A stretch of DNA of 47,433 nt from an uncultured Dorea sp. (GTDB lineage: Bacteria > Bacillota > Clostridia > Lachnospirales > Lachnospiraceae): contig CAJTVU010000012.1 of NCBI GenBank assembly GCA_910580235.1, positions 1 to 47,433 on the forward strand, in the 5' to 3' direction. Under the pieces are notes generated by a model. The model was not told the origin of the DNA and did not search any database. It saw only the letters and a list, made by a program, of their open reading frames with translations. Shown one piece after another: positions 32,509-41,286 of this stretch. The translations under genes and the position numbers were made by a program. Each line of letters opens with the position of its first letter. The first letter of the stretch is position 1.

Positions 32509-33987
32509 GTGGGACAGGAGAAGAAGCGGGTGCTTGCGTTTGATTTCGGCGCCTCCAGCGGAAGGGCGATCCTGGCAGGGCGGGAAGGCGACAGGATCGT
32601 TATGGAAGAGGTACACCGGTTTTCCAATGATCCGGTTGTGATTGGAAAGACGATGTACTGGGATACGTTAAGACAGTTTTTCGAGATTAAACAGGGGATT
32701 CTAAAGGCAAAACAAAAAGGCGGTTTTGACAGTGTCGGGATCGATACGTGGGGCGTGGACTTCGGGCTTTTAGACGAGCATGGCGCATTGCTTGAAAGCG
32801 CGGTACACTACCGGGATGACAGGACGTTGGGAATGCAGGACGAGGTGTTTAAAGCAATCCCCAAGGAAGAGCTCTATAACTTGACGGGAAATCAGTTTGA
32901 GAACTTCAACACGGTCTTTCAGCTGTATTCTTTAGTGAAAAAGAGGCCCTGGCTTTTGGATAAAGCGAGGACGCTGCTGCTTACTCCAGATCTTTTCAAC
33001 TATTTCCTCACTGGAGAGAAGAGAGCGGAGTACACGATGGCGACAACGACCCAGCTGATGGATGCAAAGAACCAGGCTTGGTCTGATCGGATATTGGATG
33101 CATTGTCCATACCAAAGGAGATCTTCCCAGAAATCGTTTCAAGCGGGACAACGGTAGGAAATATCTCGAAAGAGATCTGCGATGAGCTTGGGATCAAGCC
33201 TGCGAAAGTCATTGCGGTCGCAAGCCACGATACGCAGAGCGCTGTTGTGGCAGTTCCGACAGAGGAAGAAGATTTTCTCTTTATCAGCTGTGGGACATGG
33301 AGCTTATTTGGAACGGAGCTTAAACGGCCTGTAATTGGAAAAGAGTCCTTTGAATTTAATGTAAGCAATGAGGGCGGATATGGGGATACGTTCACATTTC
33401 TTAAGAATATTATCGGGCTTTGGCTGGCGCAGGAAAGCAGAAGGCAATGGATACGGGAAGGCCAGGAGTACAGCTTCGGCGAGCTGGAGCAGATGGCGCA
33501 GAAGGCAGAGCCGTTCTTAAGCTTTATCGACCCGGACTCCCCGGAATTCAATACGGCGGGAGATATTCCGGCACGGATCCGTGCTTTCTGTGAGCGGACG
33601 GGCCAGAAGATCCCCGAAACAACCGGCGATATTATGTGCTGTATCAATCAGAGCTTGGCCTTAAAATACCGCTATACAATGGAACAGATCGAAGCATGTA
33701 CAGGCAAGCATTTCTCCATGATCAACATGATCGGCGGAGGCATCCAGAGCAAGCTCCTCTGCCAGATGACGGCAAGCGCCGGCGGGCGCAAGGTGCTGGC
33801 GGGGCCGGTGGAGGCTACGGCGCTTGGGAATATAGCAGTCCAGCTTATCGCGCTGGGAGAGATAAAGGATGTAAGAGAGGCGCGCCGTATCGTTGCAAAT
33901 TCAGAAGAAACATATGAATATATCCCAAGAGAGCAGGAAAAGTGGGATAATGCATATGAAAAGTTTAAAACTATTATTCAAAAATAA
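32509..33987 (+). CDS. FGGY carbohydrate kinase, rhamnulokinase-like (probable L-fuculokinase)
   Basis: A 492-residue sugar kinase close to RhaB: VLAFDFGASSGRAILAG (phosphate loop), GIDTWGVDFGLLDEHG and FNVSNEGG. It would form L-fuculose-1-phosphate or L-rhamnulose-1-phosphate. GTG 32509 follows AAAGGAGG with 7 bases. The gene is 15 bases before L-fucose isomerase, so fuculose is the better guess although the sequence subfamily is rhamnulokinase-like. Its product would feed the BMC aldolase at 9967. Confidence 0.88.
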   Translation: MGQEKKRVLAFDFGASSGRAILAGREGDRIVMEEVHRFSNDPVVIGKTMYWDTLRQFFEIKQGILKAKQKGGFDSVGIDTWGVDFGLLDEHGALLESAVHYRDDRTLGMQDEVFKAIPKEELYNLTGNQFENFNTVFQLYSLVKKRPWLLDKARTLLLTPDLFNYFLTGEKRAEYTMATTTQLMDAKNQAWSDRILDALSIPKEIFPEIVSSGTTVGNISKEICDELGIKPAKVIAVASHDTQSAVVAVPTEEEDFLFISCGTWSLFGTELKRPVIGKESFEFNVSNEGGYGDTFTFLKNIIGLWLAQESRRQWIREGQEYSFGELEQMAQKAEPFLSFIDPDSPEFNTAGDIPARIRAFCERTGQKIPETTGDIMCCINQSLALKYRYTMEQIEACTGKHFSMINMIGGGIQSKLLCQMTASAGGRKVLAGPVEATALGNIAVQLIALGEIKDVREARRIVANSEETYEYIPREQEKWDNAYEKFKTIIQK

Positions 33988-34002
33988 AAGGAGGACAATG
34001 AA

Positions 34003-35796
34003 ATGGCAGAAAACAGATTAATCGGAGGGCAGCCAGTAATCGGCATCCGCCCGACAATCGACGGAAGAAGGGGAGCGTTAAAGGTCCGTGAATCTCTGGA
34101 AGATCAGACAATGGGCATGGCGCAGGCTGCAAAGAAATTGTTTGAAGAGAATATCAAATATTCTAATGGAGAGCCGGTGAAAGTTGTCATTTCCGATACG
34201 ACCATCGGCCGTGTGGCAGAGACGGCCGCATGTGCTGAGAAGTTCAGAAGAGAGGGCGTAGACATCACTCTTACGGTTACCCCGTGCTGGTGCTACGGAT
34301 CGGAGACGATGGATATGGATCCGAATACGATTAAAGGTGTTTGGGGACTGAACGCGACAGAGAGGCCGGGCGCTGTTTATCTGGCTTCAGTGCTTGCGAC
34401 CCATGCACAGAAAGGGCTTCCTGCGTTTGGGATCTATGGACATGACGTCCAGGATGCGGATGATGCAAATATCCCGGCAGATGTAAAAGAGAAATTATTA
34501 AGATTCGGCCGTGCGGCAGTGGCAGCGGCTTCTATGAGAGGGACGTCCTATCTGCAGATCGGATCCATCTGTATGGGCATCGGCGGTTCCATCATTGATT
34601 CAGATTTCATGGAGTCTTATCTTGGAATGAGGGTAGAGTCTGTAGATGAAGTAGAGATCATCCGCCGTATGACAGAGGGCATTTATGACGAAGCAGAGTT
34701 CCAGAAAGCGCTTGCATGGGCAAAAGAAAAATGCAATATCGGCTTTGACAAGAATCCAGAGCATTTGCAGAAATCTGCCGCAGAAAAAGAAGAACAGTTT
34801 GAGTTCGTTGTAAAGATGGCGGTTATCATTAAAGATCTGATGGGAGGAAATAAGAACCTTCCAGTGGGATGCGAGGAAGAGATGGTAGGCCACAATGCGA
34901 TTGCCGCTGGATTCCAGGGGCAGAGGCAGTGGACAGACTTCTATCCTAACGGAGACTTTGCAGAGGCGATCTTAAACAGTTCATTTGACTGGAACGGAGC
35001 AAGAGAGCCCTATGTCCTTGCAACGGAGAATGATGTATTGAACGGCCTTGGAATGTTGTTTATGAAGCTTCTGACGAACCGCGCGCAGATCTTCGCAGAC
35101 GTACGTACATACTGGAGCGGCGATGCAGTTAAGAGAGTAACAGGATATGACATCGAAGGAAAAGCAAAAGAAGCCGACGGATTCATCCATCTGATCAACT
35201 CTGGAGCAGCTTGTCTTGACGCCAGCGGAGAAGCGAAGGATGCGAATGGGAACGGCGTGATGAAAGAGTGGTATAATGTAACGGAAGAGGATCAGGACGC
35301 GATCATGAAGGCTACCACATGGAATGCCGCAGATAATGGCTATTTCCGCGGCGGCGGGTACTCATCCCGATTCTTAACACAGGCAGAGATGCCTTGTACG
35401 ATGATCCGCCTGAATCTTGTAAAGGGCCTTGGGCCAGTCCTTCAGATTGCAGAAGGCTGGACGATAAATCTTCCATTTGAGGTATCAGATGCATTGTGGA
35501 AGAGGACGGACTACACATGGCCATGTACATGGTTCGCGCCAAGATGTACCGGCGAGGGCGCTTTTAAGACGGCTTACGATGTAATGAACAATTGGGGAGC
35601 GAACCATGGAGCGATTTCCTATGGACATGTCGGCGCAGATCTTATCACTATGGCGTCCATCCTCAGGATCCCTGTGTGCATGCACAATGTACCGGAAGAA
35701 GATATCTTCAGGCCGGCAGCATGGAATGCGTTCGGAGCGGATAAAGAAGGACAGGATTACAGAGCATGCGCGGCATACGGCCCAATGTATAAATAA
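34003..35796 (+). CDS. fucI: L-fucose isomerase
   Basis: A 597-residue ketol isomerase converting L-fucose to L-fuculose, the usual length for FucI (about 590). Family features are IGIRPTIDGRRGALKVRESL at the start, TVTPCWCYGSETMDMDP, GCEEEMVGHNAIAAGFQGQR and WTDFYPNGD, which carry the Glu and Asp expected to bind Mn2+, and a C-terminal NWGANHGAISYGH. AAAGGAGGA precedes ATG. It is followed after 11 bases by fucU. Confidence 0.95.
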   Translation: MAENRLIGGQPVIGIRPTIDGRRGALKVRESLEDQTMGMAQAAKKLFEENIKYSNGEPVKVVISDTTIGRVAETAACAEKFRREGVDITLTVTPCWCYGSETMDMDPNTIKGVWGLNATERPGAVYLASVLATHAQKGLPAFGIYGHDVQDADDANIPADVKEKLLRFGRAAVAAASMRGTSYLQIGSICMGIGGSIIDSDFMESYLGMRVESVDEVEIIRRMTEGIYDEAEFQKALAWAKEKCNIGFDKNPEHLQKSAAEKEEQFEFVVKMAVIIKDLMGGNKNLPVGCEEEMVGHNAIAAGFQGQRQWTDFYPNGDFAEAILNSSFDWNGAREPYVLATENDVLNGLGMLFMKLLTNRAQIFADVRTYWSGDAVKRVTGYDIEGKAKEADGFIHLINSGAACLDASGEAKDANGNGVMKEWYNVTEEDQDAIMKATTWNAADNGYFRGGGYSSRFLTQAEMPCTMIRLNLVKGLGPVLQIAEGWTINLPFEVSDALWKRTDYTWPCTWFAPRCTGEGAFKTAYDVMNNWGANHGAISYGHVGADLITMASILRIPVCMHNVPEEDIFRPAAWNAFGADKEGQDYRACAAYGPMYK

Positions 35797-35807
35797 GGAG
35801 ATAGGCT

Positions 35808-36248
35808 ATGTTAAAAGGAATTCCGAAGATTTTATCACCAGAGCTGTTAAAAGTGCTGTGCGAGATGGGACACAGCGACAGGCTGGTCATTTCCGACGGC
35901 AATTTCCCGGCAGAATCCATGGGAAAGAACGCTATTGTCATCCGCTGCGACGGGCATGGAGTGCCGGAGATACTGGAAGCCATCCTGAAAGTATTTCCAT
36001 TAGATACATATGTGGAAAAGCCGCTGAATCTTATGCAGGTCATGCCGGGCGATAAGGTGGAGACTCCTATTTGGGACACATATAAGGAGATCGTCGCCAA
36101 ATATGACGAGCGCGGCGCAGATGCAGTCGGTAATATTGAACGCTTCGCATTTTATGAGGAGGCAAAGACGGCATATGCCATCATCGCCACAAGCGAAAGC
36201 GCGTTATACGCAAATGTAATGATACAAAAAGGTGTTGTTGTTGAATAG
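35808..36248 (+). CDS. fucU: L-fucose mutarotase (FucU/RbsD family)
   Basis: A 146-residue mutarotase that interconverts sugar anomers so that the isomerase is supplied with its preferred form. MLKGIPKILSPELLKVLCEM, GHSDRLVISDGNFP and a C-terminal SESALYANVMIQKGVV are FucU-typical, including the His and Asp of the active site. It ends the operon, closed by the palindromic terminator at 36258. Confidence 0.95.
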   Translation: MLKGIPKILSPELLKVLCEMGHSDRLVISDGNFPAESMGKNAIVIRCDGHGVPEILEAILKVFPLDTYVEKPLNLMQVMPGDKVETPIWDTYKEIVAKYDERGADAVGNIERFAFYEEAKTAYAIIATSESALYANVMIQKGVVVE

Positions 36249-36257
36249 CTAAATTGA

Positions 36258-36306
36258 GGACGGGGCAGATCTCACCGAAGCACGCAAGGTGGGATCTGCC
36301 CCGTCC
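36258..36306 (+). repeat. Repeat A, copy 3: GGACGGGG hairpin, terminator of the fucose operon
   Basis: A 19-bp stem (one G-U pair) with an 11-nt loop. The outer arms share GGACGGGGCA with copy 1, while the inner arm differs and remains complementary. It follows fucU by 9 bases. Confidence 0.8.
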
Positions 36307-36350
36307 CATCGTCAGAACGATGGATATAACAGGAAAAATACATAAGATAT

Positions 36351-36452
36351 TGTTGGATATATACAATAAAAATCTTAAAAATTTTAATGAAAAGCAAAAA
36401 ATATTCTATATTTAGGTGAGGCTTCTATAAAATATAATGTTGATATATACAA
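36351..36452 (+). promoter_or_regulatory. mgl promoter region with repeated TGTTG(G)ATATATACAA
   Basis: TGTTGGATATATACAA at 36351-36366 recurs as TGTTGATATATACAA at 36438-36452, 86-87 bp apart. TATAAT at 36433-36438 could be the -10, with no good -35, as expected for an activator-dependent promoter. The YesN-type regulator encoded at 41287 is a candidate binder. Confidence 0.4.
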
Positions 36453-36494
36453 AAGGCACGGTTAAGATGTGCTAATAAAAGGAGGTAAATGTAT

Positions 36495-37775
36495 ATGAAA
36501 AGAAGATTGGCCTTATTAACAATGGCAGCAGTTCTCGTACTCTCTCTCAGCGCTTGTGGCGGCGGCGGAGATGCCGGAACAAGTGATGGCGGCGGAGATG
36601 CTGCTGCAACAGACGATGCCGGCGGAGATGTGGCAAACGCGGACAAGCCTTTAGTATGGTTCAACCGTCAGCCATCGAACAGCTCCACGGGAGAGCTTGA
36701 CATGACAGCCCTGAATTTCAATGATAATACATATTATGTTGGATTTGATGCGAACCAGGGCGCTGAGCTTCAGGGAACGATGGTAAAAGATTACATTGCT
36801 GCGAACATTGACAAGATTGACCGCAATGGCGACGGAGTCATCGGTTATGTACTTGCCATCGGCGATATCGGGCACAATGACTCTATCGCTCGTACAAGAG
36901 GCGTTCGTAAAGCTCTTGGCACAGGCGTAGAGAAAGACGGAGCTATCAACAGCGATCCGGTAGGAACGAATACAGACGGCTCTTCAAGCGTTGTACAGGA
37001 TGGAAAGGTTGAGGGCCTTGTAGTTCGCGAGCTTGCTTCTCAGGAGATGAAGAACTCTGCAGGAGCTACATGGGATGCAGCTACGGCAGGTAATGCGATC
37101 GGCACTTGGACATCTTCCTTTGGCGATGAGATCGATGTTGTTATCTCTAACAATGACGGAATGGGAATGTCTATGTTCAATGCGTGGTCCAAAGACAATG
37201 AAGTCCCGACATTCGGATACGATGCTAACAGCGACGCTGTAGCAGCTATCGCAGAGGGATACGGCGGAACGATCAGCCAGCATGCAGACGTACAGGCATA
37301 CTTAACGCTTCGTGTTCTTCGTAACGCTCTTGACGGAGTAGATATCGACACAGGTATCGGTACAGCGGATGATGCAGGAAACGTTCTGACGGATGATGTA
37401 TATGTATACAGAGAGGAAGAGCGTTCCTACTATGCACTGAATGTTGCAGTTACAGCTGACAATTATCAGGATTTCACAGACTCTACAAAGGTTTATGAGC
37501 CTGTATCCAACCAGCTTGACGAGGGCGCGCACGCGACTAAGAAAGTATGGCTTAACATCTACAATGCAGCTGATAACTTCTTAAGTGCGACATATCAGCC
37601 GCTTCTTCAGAACTATGATGATCTTCTTAACCTTGAGGTAGAGTACATCGGTGGCGATGGCCAGACAGAGTCCAACATCACCAACCGTCTTGGAAATCCA
37701 GGCGAGTATGATGCATTCGCGATCAACATGGTTAAGACGGATAATGCCGCTTCTTATACAGCATTATTAAACTAA
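36495..37775 (+). CDS. Circularly permuted MglB-like galactoside-binding lipoprotein
   Basis: A 426-residue lipoprotein (lipobox LSAC, Cys21; Gly/Ala/Asp-rich linker to about 50). The MglB fold is out of order. The mature domain begins at PLVWFNRQPS, the counterpart of E. coli VVFFNKEPS, runs through the Ca-loop DRNGDG, GHNDSIART, TWDAATAG, SNNDGM and FGYDAN, then ends with WLNIYNAADNF...AINMVKTDNAASY, the counterpart of the normal N-terminus IYKYDDNF...AINLVDPAAAG. Sugar-contact residues known in MglB are kept (Tyr356, Asp360, Phe362, Asn57, His127, Asp129, Arg133, Trp193, Asn219, Asp243); the Asn256 equivalent is Gln262. ATG 36495 follows GGAGG by 9 bases. Confidence 0.85.
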   Translation: MKRRLALLTMAAVLVLSLSACGGGGDAGTSDGGGDAAATDDAGGDVANADKPLVWFNRQPSNSSTGELDMTALNFNDNTYYVGFDANQGAELQGTMVKDYIAANIDKIDRNGDGVIGYVLAIGDIGHNDSIARTRGVRKALGTGVEKDGAINSDPVGTNTDGSSSVVQDGKVEGLVVRELASQEMKNSAGATWDAATAGNAIGTWTSSFGDEIDVVISNNDGMGMSMFNAWSKDNEVPTFGYDANSDAVAAIAEGYGGTISQHADVQAYLTLRVLRNALDGVDIDTGIGTADDAGNVLTDDVYVYREEERSYYALNVAVTADNYQDFTDSTKVYEPVSNQLDEGAHATKKVWLNIYNAADNFLSATYQPLLQNYDDLLNLEVEYIGGDGQTESNITNRLGNPGEYDAFAINMVKTDNAASYTALLN

Positions 37776-37799
37776 TTAATTATCACGGAAATGTGGGGA

Positions 37800-37836
37800 G
37801 GCTATCAGGGGGAAGGAATTCTCCTGATAGCCTTTT
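37800..37836 (+). terminator. Intercistronic terminator between mglB-like and mglA-like genes
   Basis: GGCTATCAGG pairs with CCTGATAGCC, followed by TTTT. It probably sets an excess of binding protein over the membrane parts. Confidence 0.75.
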
Positions 37837-37881
37837 GAAATAAGATGTGCATATATATGCAATATAGGGATAGGAGTAAAA

Positions 37882-39393
37882 ATGATGGCAGACAAGAAAG
37901 ATGATATCGTCTTATCAATACGCAGCATGAGTAAATCCTTCGGCCGTAACAGAGTGCTGGATCACATCAACATGGATGTGAAACGGGGGACAGTTATGGG
38001 CCTTATGGGTGAGAACGGCGCTGGTAAGTCGACAATGATGAAGTGCCTCTTCGGTACCTATCAAAAAGATGAGGGGAATATCTTCCTCGAAGGAAAAGAA
38101 GTAAGCTTCTCGGGGCCTAAAGACGCGCTTGAAAATGGTATCGCAATGGTCCATCAGGAACTGAACCAGTGTTTAGAGAGAAATGTAGTGGATAATCTGT
38201 TCCTCGGACGCTATCCGGTCAATTCTATGGGCGTGATCGACGAAGGGAGAATGAAGAAAGAGGCTTCGGAATTGTTCAGGAAGCTGGGCATGACAGTCGA
38301 CCTTTCCCAGCCTATGAGAAATATGTCTGTGTCCCAAAGACAGATGTGTGAGATTGCAAAGGCGATCTCTTATAATTCTAAAGTGATCGTTTTGGACGAG
38401 CCGACTTCCTCCCTGACAGTACAGGAGGTAGAAAAGCTCTTTGAGATGATGCGGATGCTGAAAGAGCAGGGGATCGCTCTGGTCTACATTTCGCATAAAA
38501 TGGACGAGATATTTGAGATATGTGATGAGATTTCGGTACTTCGTGATGGAAACCTTGTTATGACAAAGAGCTCAAAAGAGACGGATATGAATGAGCTGAT
38601 CGCGGCTATGGTAGGACGTTCCCTTGAGAACCGCTTCCCGCCGGTCGACAATACGCCAAAGGATGTAATATTGTCCGTTCAGCACTTGTCTACGAAATAT
38701 GAGCCTCACTTACAGGACATCTCCTTTGATGTGAAAGAAGGCGAGATTTTCGGATTATACGGTCTGGTCGGCGCAGGGCGCTCGGAGCTTCTGGAGACCA
38801 TCTTCGGTGTCCGGACGAGAGCGGCAGGGCGTGTTTACTTTAACAATCGTCTTATGAACTTCAACAGCGCCAGAGAGGCTATGGATCATGGATTTGCCAT
38901 GATCACAGAGGAACGGAAGGCGAACGGCCTCTTCTTAAAAGGCGATCTTACGTTCAATACGACGATTGCGAATTTGGATCAATACAAATCGGGACTGGCG
39001 CTTTCAGACCAGAAGATGGTCAAAGCGACTGCAAACGAGATCAAGACTATGCATACGAAATGTATGGGGCCGGAAGACATGATCTCAAGTCTTTCAGGAG
39101 GGAACCAGCAGAAAGTCATTTTCGGAAAATGGCTGGAGCGAGAACCTCAAGTATTCATGATGGACGAGCCTACAAGGGGAATTGACGTAGGCGCGAAATA
39201 TGAAATATACGAGCTGATCATTAAAATGGCGAAACAAGGCAAGACAATTATCGTTGTCTCCTCTGAGATGCCTGAGATCCTCGGAATTACAAACCGCATC
39301 GGAGTAATGTCCAACGGGCATCTTTCCGGGATCGTGAATACGAAAGAGACAAATCAGGAAGAACTTCTAAGACTTAGCGCACAATACTTATAG
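37882..39393 (+). CDS. mglA: Galactoside ABC transporter ATP-binding protein (MglA-like)
   Basis: A 503-residue tandem ATPase. Domain 1 has GENGAGKSTMMK and VSQRQMCEIAKA; domain 2 has YGLVGAGRSELLETIFG and LSGGNQQKVIFGKWL with Walker B FMMDEPTRGID. Length and order match MglA (about 506). Two adjacent ATG codons (37882, 37885) follow GGAG. It couples ATP hydrolysis to sugar import through the unusual permease encoded 12 bases downstream. Confidence 0.93.
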   Translation: MMADKKDDIVLSIRSMSKSFGRNRVLDHINMDVKRGTVMGLMGENGAGKSTMMKCLFGTYQKDEGNIFLEGKEVSFSGPKDALENGIAMVHQELNQCLERNVVDNLFLGRYPVNSMGVIDEGRMKKEASELFRKLGMTVDLSQPMRNMSVSQRQMCEIAKAISYNSKVIVLDEPTSSLTVQEVEKLFEMMRMLKEQGIALVYISHKMDEIFEICDEISVLRDGNLVMTKSSKETDMNELIAAMVGRSLENRFPPVDNTPKDVILSVQHLSTKYEPHLQDISFDVKEGEIFGLYGLVGAGRSELLETIFGVRTRAAGRVYFNNRLMNFNSAREAMDHGFAMITEERKANGLFLKGDLTFNTTIANLDQYKSGLALSDQKMVKATANEIKTMHTKCMGPEDMISSLSGGNQQKVIFGKWLEREPQVFMMDEPTRGIDVGAKYEIYELIIKMAKQGKTIIVVSSEMPEILGITNRIGVMSNGHLSGIVNTKETNQEELLRLSAQYL

Positions 39394-39405
39394 TGAGGGA
39401 GATGG

Positions 39406-41064
39406 ATGGATATGGCGAATGGAAATAATAAAATTCTTACGGCTGAGCAGGAGATGCAGCTTCGTCAGCCAATCGATGAGTATGTCGGCAAGATTCAGGA
39501 AAAGATCGACGTCCTCAGAGTAGACGGTACAGATAAGGTCGTCTCTTATCAGAATCAGATCGACGGTGTGAAGAGAGATAAGAGCCGTTCTCAGGAAGAA
39601 AAGAACACCAAGATCGCAGAGCTCCAGAAGGCTCTTGGAGAGGCCAAAGCAGTTGAGGCAAAGAACAAAGGCGAGATTGATAAATTGATTGCCGACGCAG
39701 AAGGCTATATTAAGGCGAACTATAACAAATATTATCAGGCAGTGCAAGAAAGCTGCGCGCAGGAAAAGATAGCTGCGAGAGAGAATTATCAGAAGAAAAT
39801 TGCGGAGCTTGAGAAAGAGCATCGAGAGACTGTTTCTAAGCTTTCTGATCAGCAGGAGATCAAAGATGAGAATTATGTCCACAAGAACAGGCTTTTTGAC
39901 GCGAAGCTTGGGCTGGAGCAGGAATTCCAGGAGATCAAGAATAGAAGGCATGCTGCTTATACGCATAAATATCATCTGATAGATATGCTGCGTCTCTCAA
40001 AGTTTACATTTATGGAGACGAGAGAGCAGAAATGGGAGAATTACAAATATACATTTAACCGCAGGACGTTCCTCTTGCAGAACGGTCTGTATATTGCTAT
40101 TCTTCTGATCTTCATCGCACTGTGTATTATTACGCCGATTGTGAAGAACACTCCGCTTCTTACCTATAATAATGTGCTGAATATCCTTCAGCAGGCATCG
40201 CCGCGGATCTTCCTTGCGCTTGGAGTTGCAGGCCTTATTCTCCTTACCGGAACAGATTTGTCTATCGGGCGTATGATCGGTATGGGCATGACGACGGCGA
40301 CGATCATCATGCACCAAGGCGTTAATACAGGCGGAGTTTTTGGGCATATCTTCGATTTCACTGGAATGTCCAACGGTGTGAAAGTTGTCCTGGCGTTGGT
40401 TATGTGTATAGTTTTATGTACGTTCTTTACATCAATTGCAGGATTCTTCACAGCGAAATTCAAGATGCATCCGTTCATTTCGACGATGGCCAACATGCTT
40501 GTCATTTTCGGTCTTGTTACGTATGCTACGAAGGGAGTGTCTTTCGGAGCGATCGAGCCGACGATCCCGAGCATGGTCATCCCGAAGATCAACGGATTCC
40601 CGACGATTATTATCTGGGCAGTCGTTGCGATCATTGTTGTATGGTTCATCTGGAACAAGACGACGTTCGGCAAGAACCTGTACGCTGTCGGAGGGAACCC
40701 GGAAGCAGCTGCAGTTTCAGGTATTTCTGTATTTGCAGTTATGATGGGAGCGTTTATCCTTGCGGGCATCCTGTATGGATTCGGCGCATGGCTTGAGTGT
40801 GTGCGAATGGTCGGATCCGGTTCCGCGGCCTATGGCCAGGGCTGGGAAATGGATGCGATCGCAGCCTGTGTAGTAGGCGGCGTATCTTTCACCGGTGGTA
40901 TCGGTAAGATCTCAGGTGTAGTAGTCGGTGTATTTATTTTCACGGCGCTTACCTATTCTCTTACGATCCTTGGTATTGATACGAACCTTCAGTTCGTATT
41001 CTCAGGTATTATCATTCTTGTGGCAGTAGCCCTTGACTGTCTGAAATACGTTCAGAAAAAATAG
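39406..41064 (+). CDS. mglC: MglC-like permease with a 220-residue cytoplasmic helical extension
   Basis: A 552-residue protein, about 216 longer than E. coli MglC (336). Residues 1-220 are strongly charged and helical, rich in Glu, Lys and Gln with heptad-like spacing (IAELQKALGEAKAVEAKNKG; KIAELEKEHRETVSKLSDQQ), so a coiled coil is likely. Residues about 226-552 are a normal permease with GLILLTGTDLSIGRMIGMG and GGNPEAAAVSGISV. There is no second start before the permease with a strong ribosome site, so the extension is probably made. It might hold the ATPase or another cytoplasmic partner. GAGGGA precedes the ATG. Confidence 0.88.
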   Translation: MDMANGNNKILTAEQEMQLRQPIDEYVGKIQEKIDVLRVDGTDKVVSYQNQIDGVKRDKSRSQEEKNTKIAELQKALGEAKAVEAKNKGEIDKLIADAEGYIKANYNKYYQAVQESCAQEKIAARENYQKKIAELEKEHRETVSKLSDQQEIKDENYVHKNRLFDAKLGLEQEFQEIKNRRHAAYTHKYHLIDMLRLSKFTFMETREQKWENYKYTFNRRTFLLQNGLYIAILLIFIALCIITPIVKNTPLLTYNNVLNILQQASPRIFLALGVAGLILLTGTDLSIGRMIGMGMTTATIIMHQGVNTGGVFGHIFDFTGMSNGVKVVLALVMCIVLCTFFTSIAGFFTAKFKMHPFISTMANMLVIFGLVTYATKGVSFGAIEPTIPSMVIPKINGFPTIIIWAVVAIIVVWFIWNKTTFGKNLYAVGGNPEAAAVSGISVFAVMMGAFILAGILYGFGAWLECVRMVGSGSAAYGQGWEMDAIAACVVGGVSFTGGIGKISGVVVGVFIFTALTYSLTILGIDTNLQFVFSGIIILVAVALDCLKYVQKK

Positions 41065-41080
41065 AGGAAAAATATTTTCA

Positions 41081-41115
41081 AGAGAACCGGATGAAAATCC
41101 GGCTCTCTTTTTTTG
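41081..41115 (+). terminator. Rho-independent terminator of the mgl operon
   Basis: CCGGAT and ATCCGG around GAAA, extended by AGAG/CTCT, followed by seven or more T. A strong terminator 17 bases after the permease stop. Confidence 0.88.
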
Positions 41116-41135
41116 TCCTGCCCGCGAGGGAATTT

Positions 41136-41217
41136 AAGGGACACCCGATTTTCAAAAAAGGGACACCCGATTTTTAAAAAGGGGACGTACGCTTTCGCAC
41201 AAAGCGTACGTCCCCTT
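41136..41217 (-). repeat. Intergenic repeat B, copy 2 (inverted relative to copy 1)
   Basis: Two GGGACACCCGATTTT-type units are followed by a perfect 17-bp hairpin (AAGGGGACGTACGCTTT, 5-nt loop, complement). Same architecture as 4637-4724 in the opposite direction; the outer ten base pairs of the stem are conserved and the inner part is not. Confidence 0.85.
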
Positions 41218-41244
41218 GCAATTTATATCTGTGCTTGCTACAAT
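41216..41244 (+). promoter_or_regulatory. Sigma-A promoter of the two-component/sensor operon
   Basis: TTGCAA at 41216-41221 and TACAAT at 41239-41244 are separated by 17 bp. The -35 touches the end of repeat B. Confidence 0.65.
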
Positions 41245-41286
41245 GTTATAAAGGAGCGAGAGATCCGCACGTAAAGGGAGACGGAC

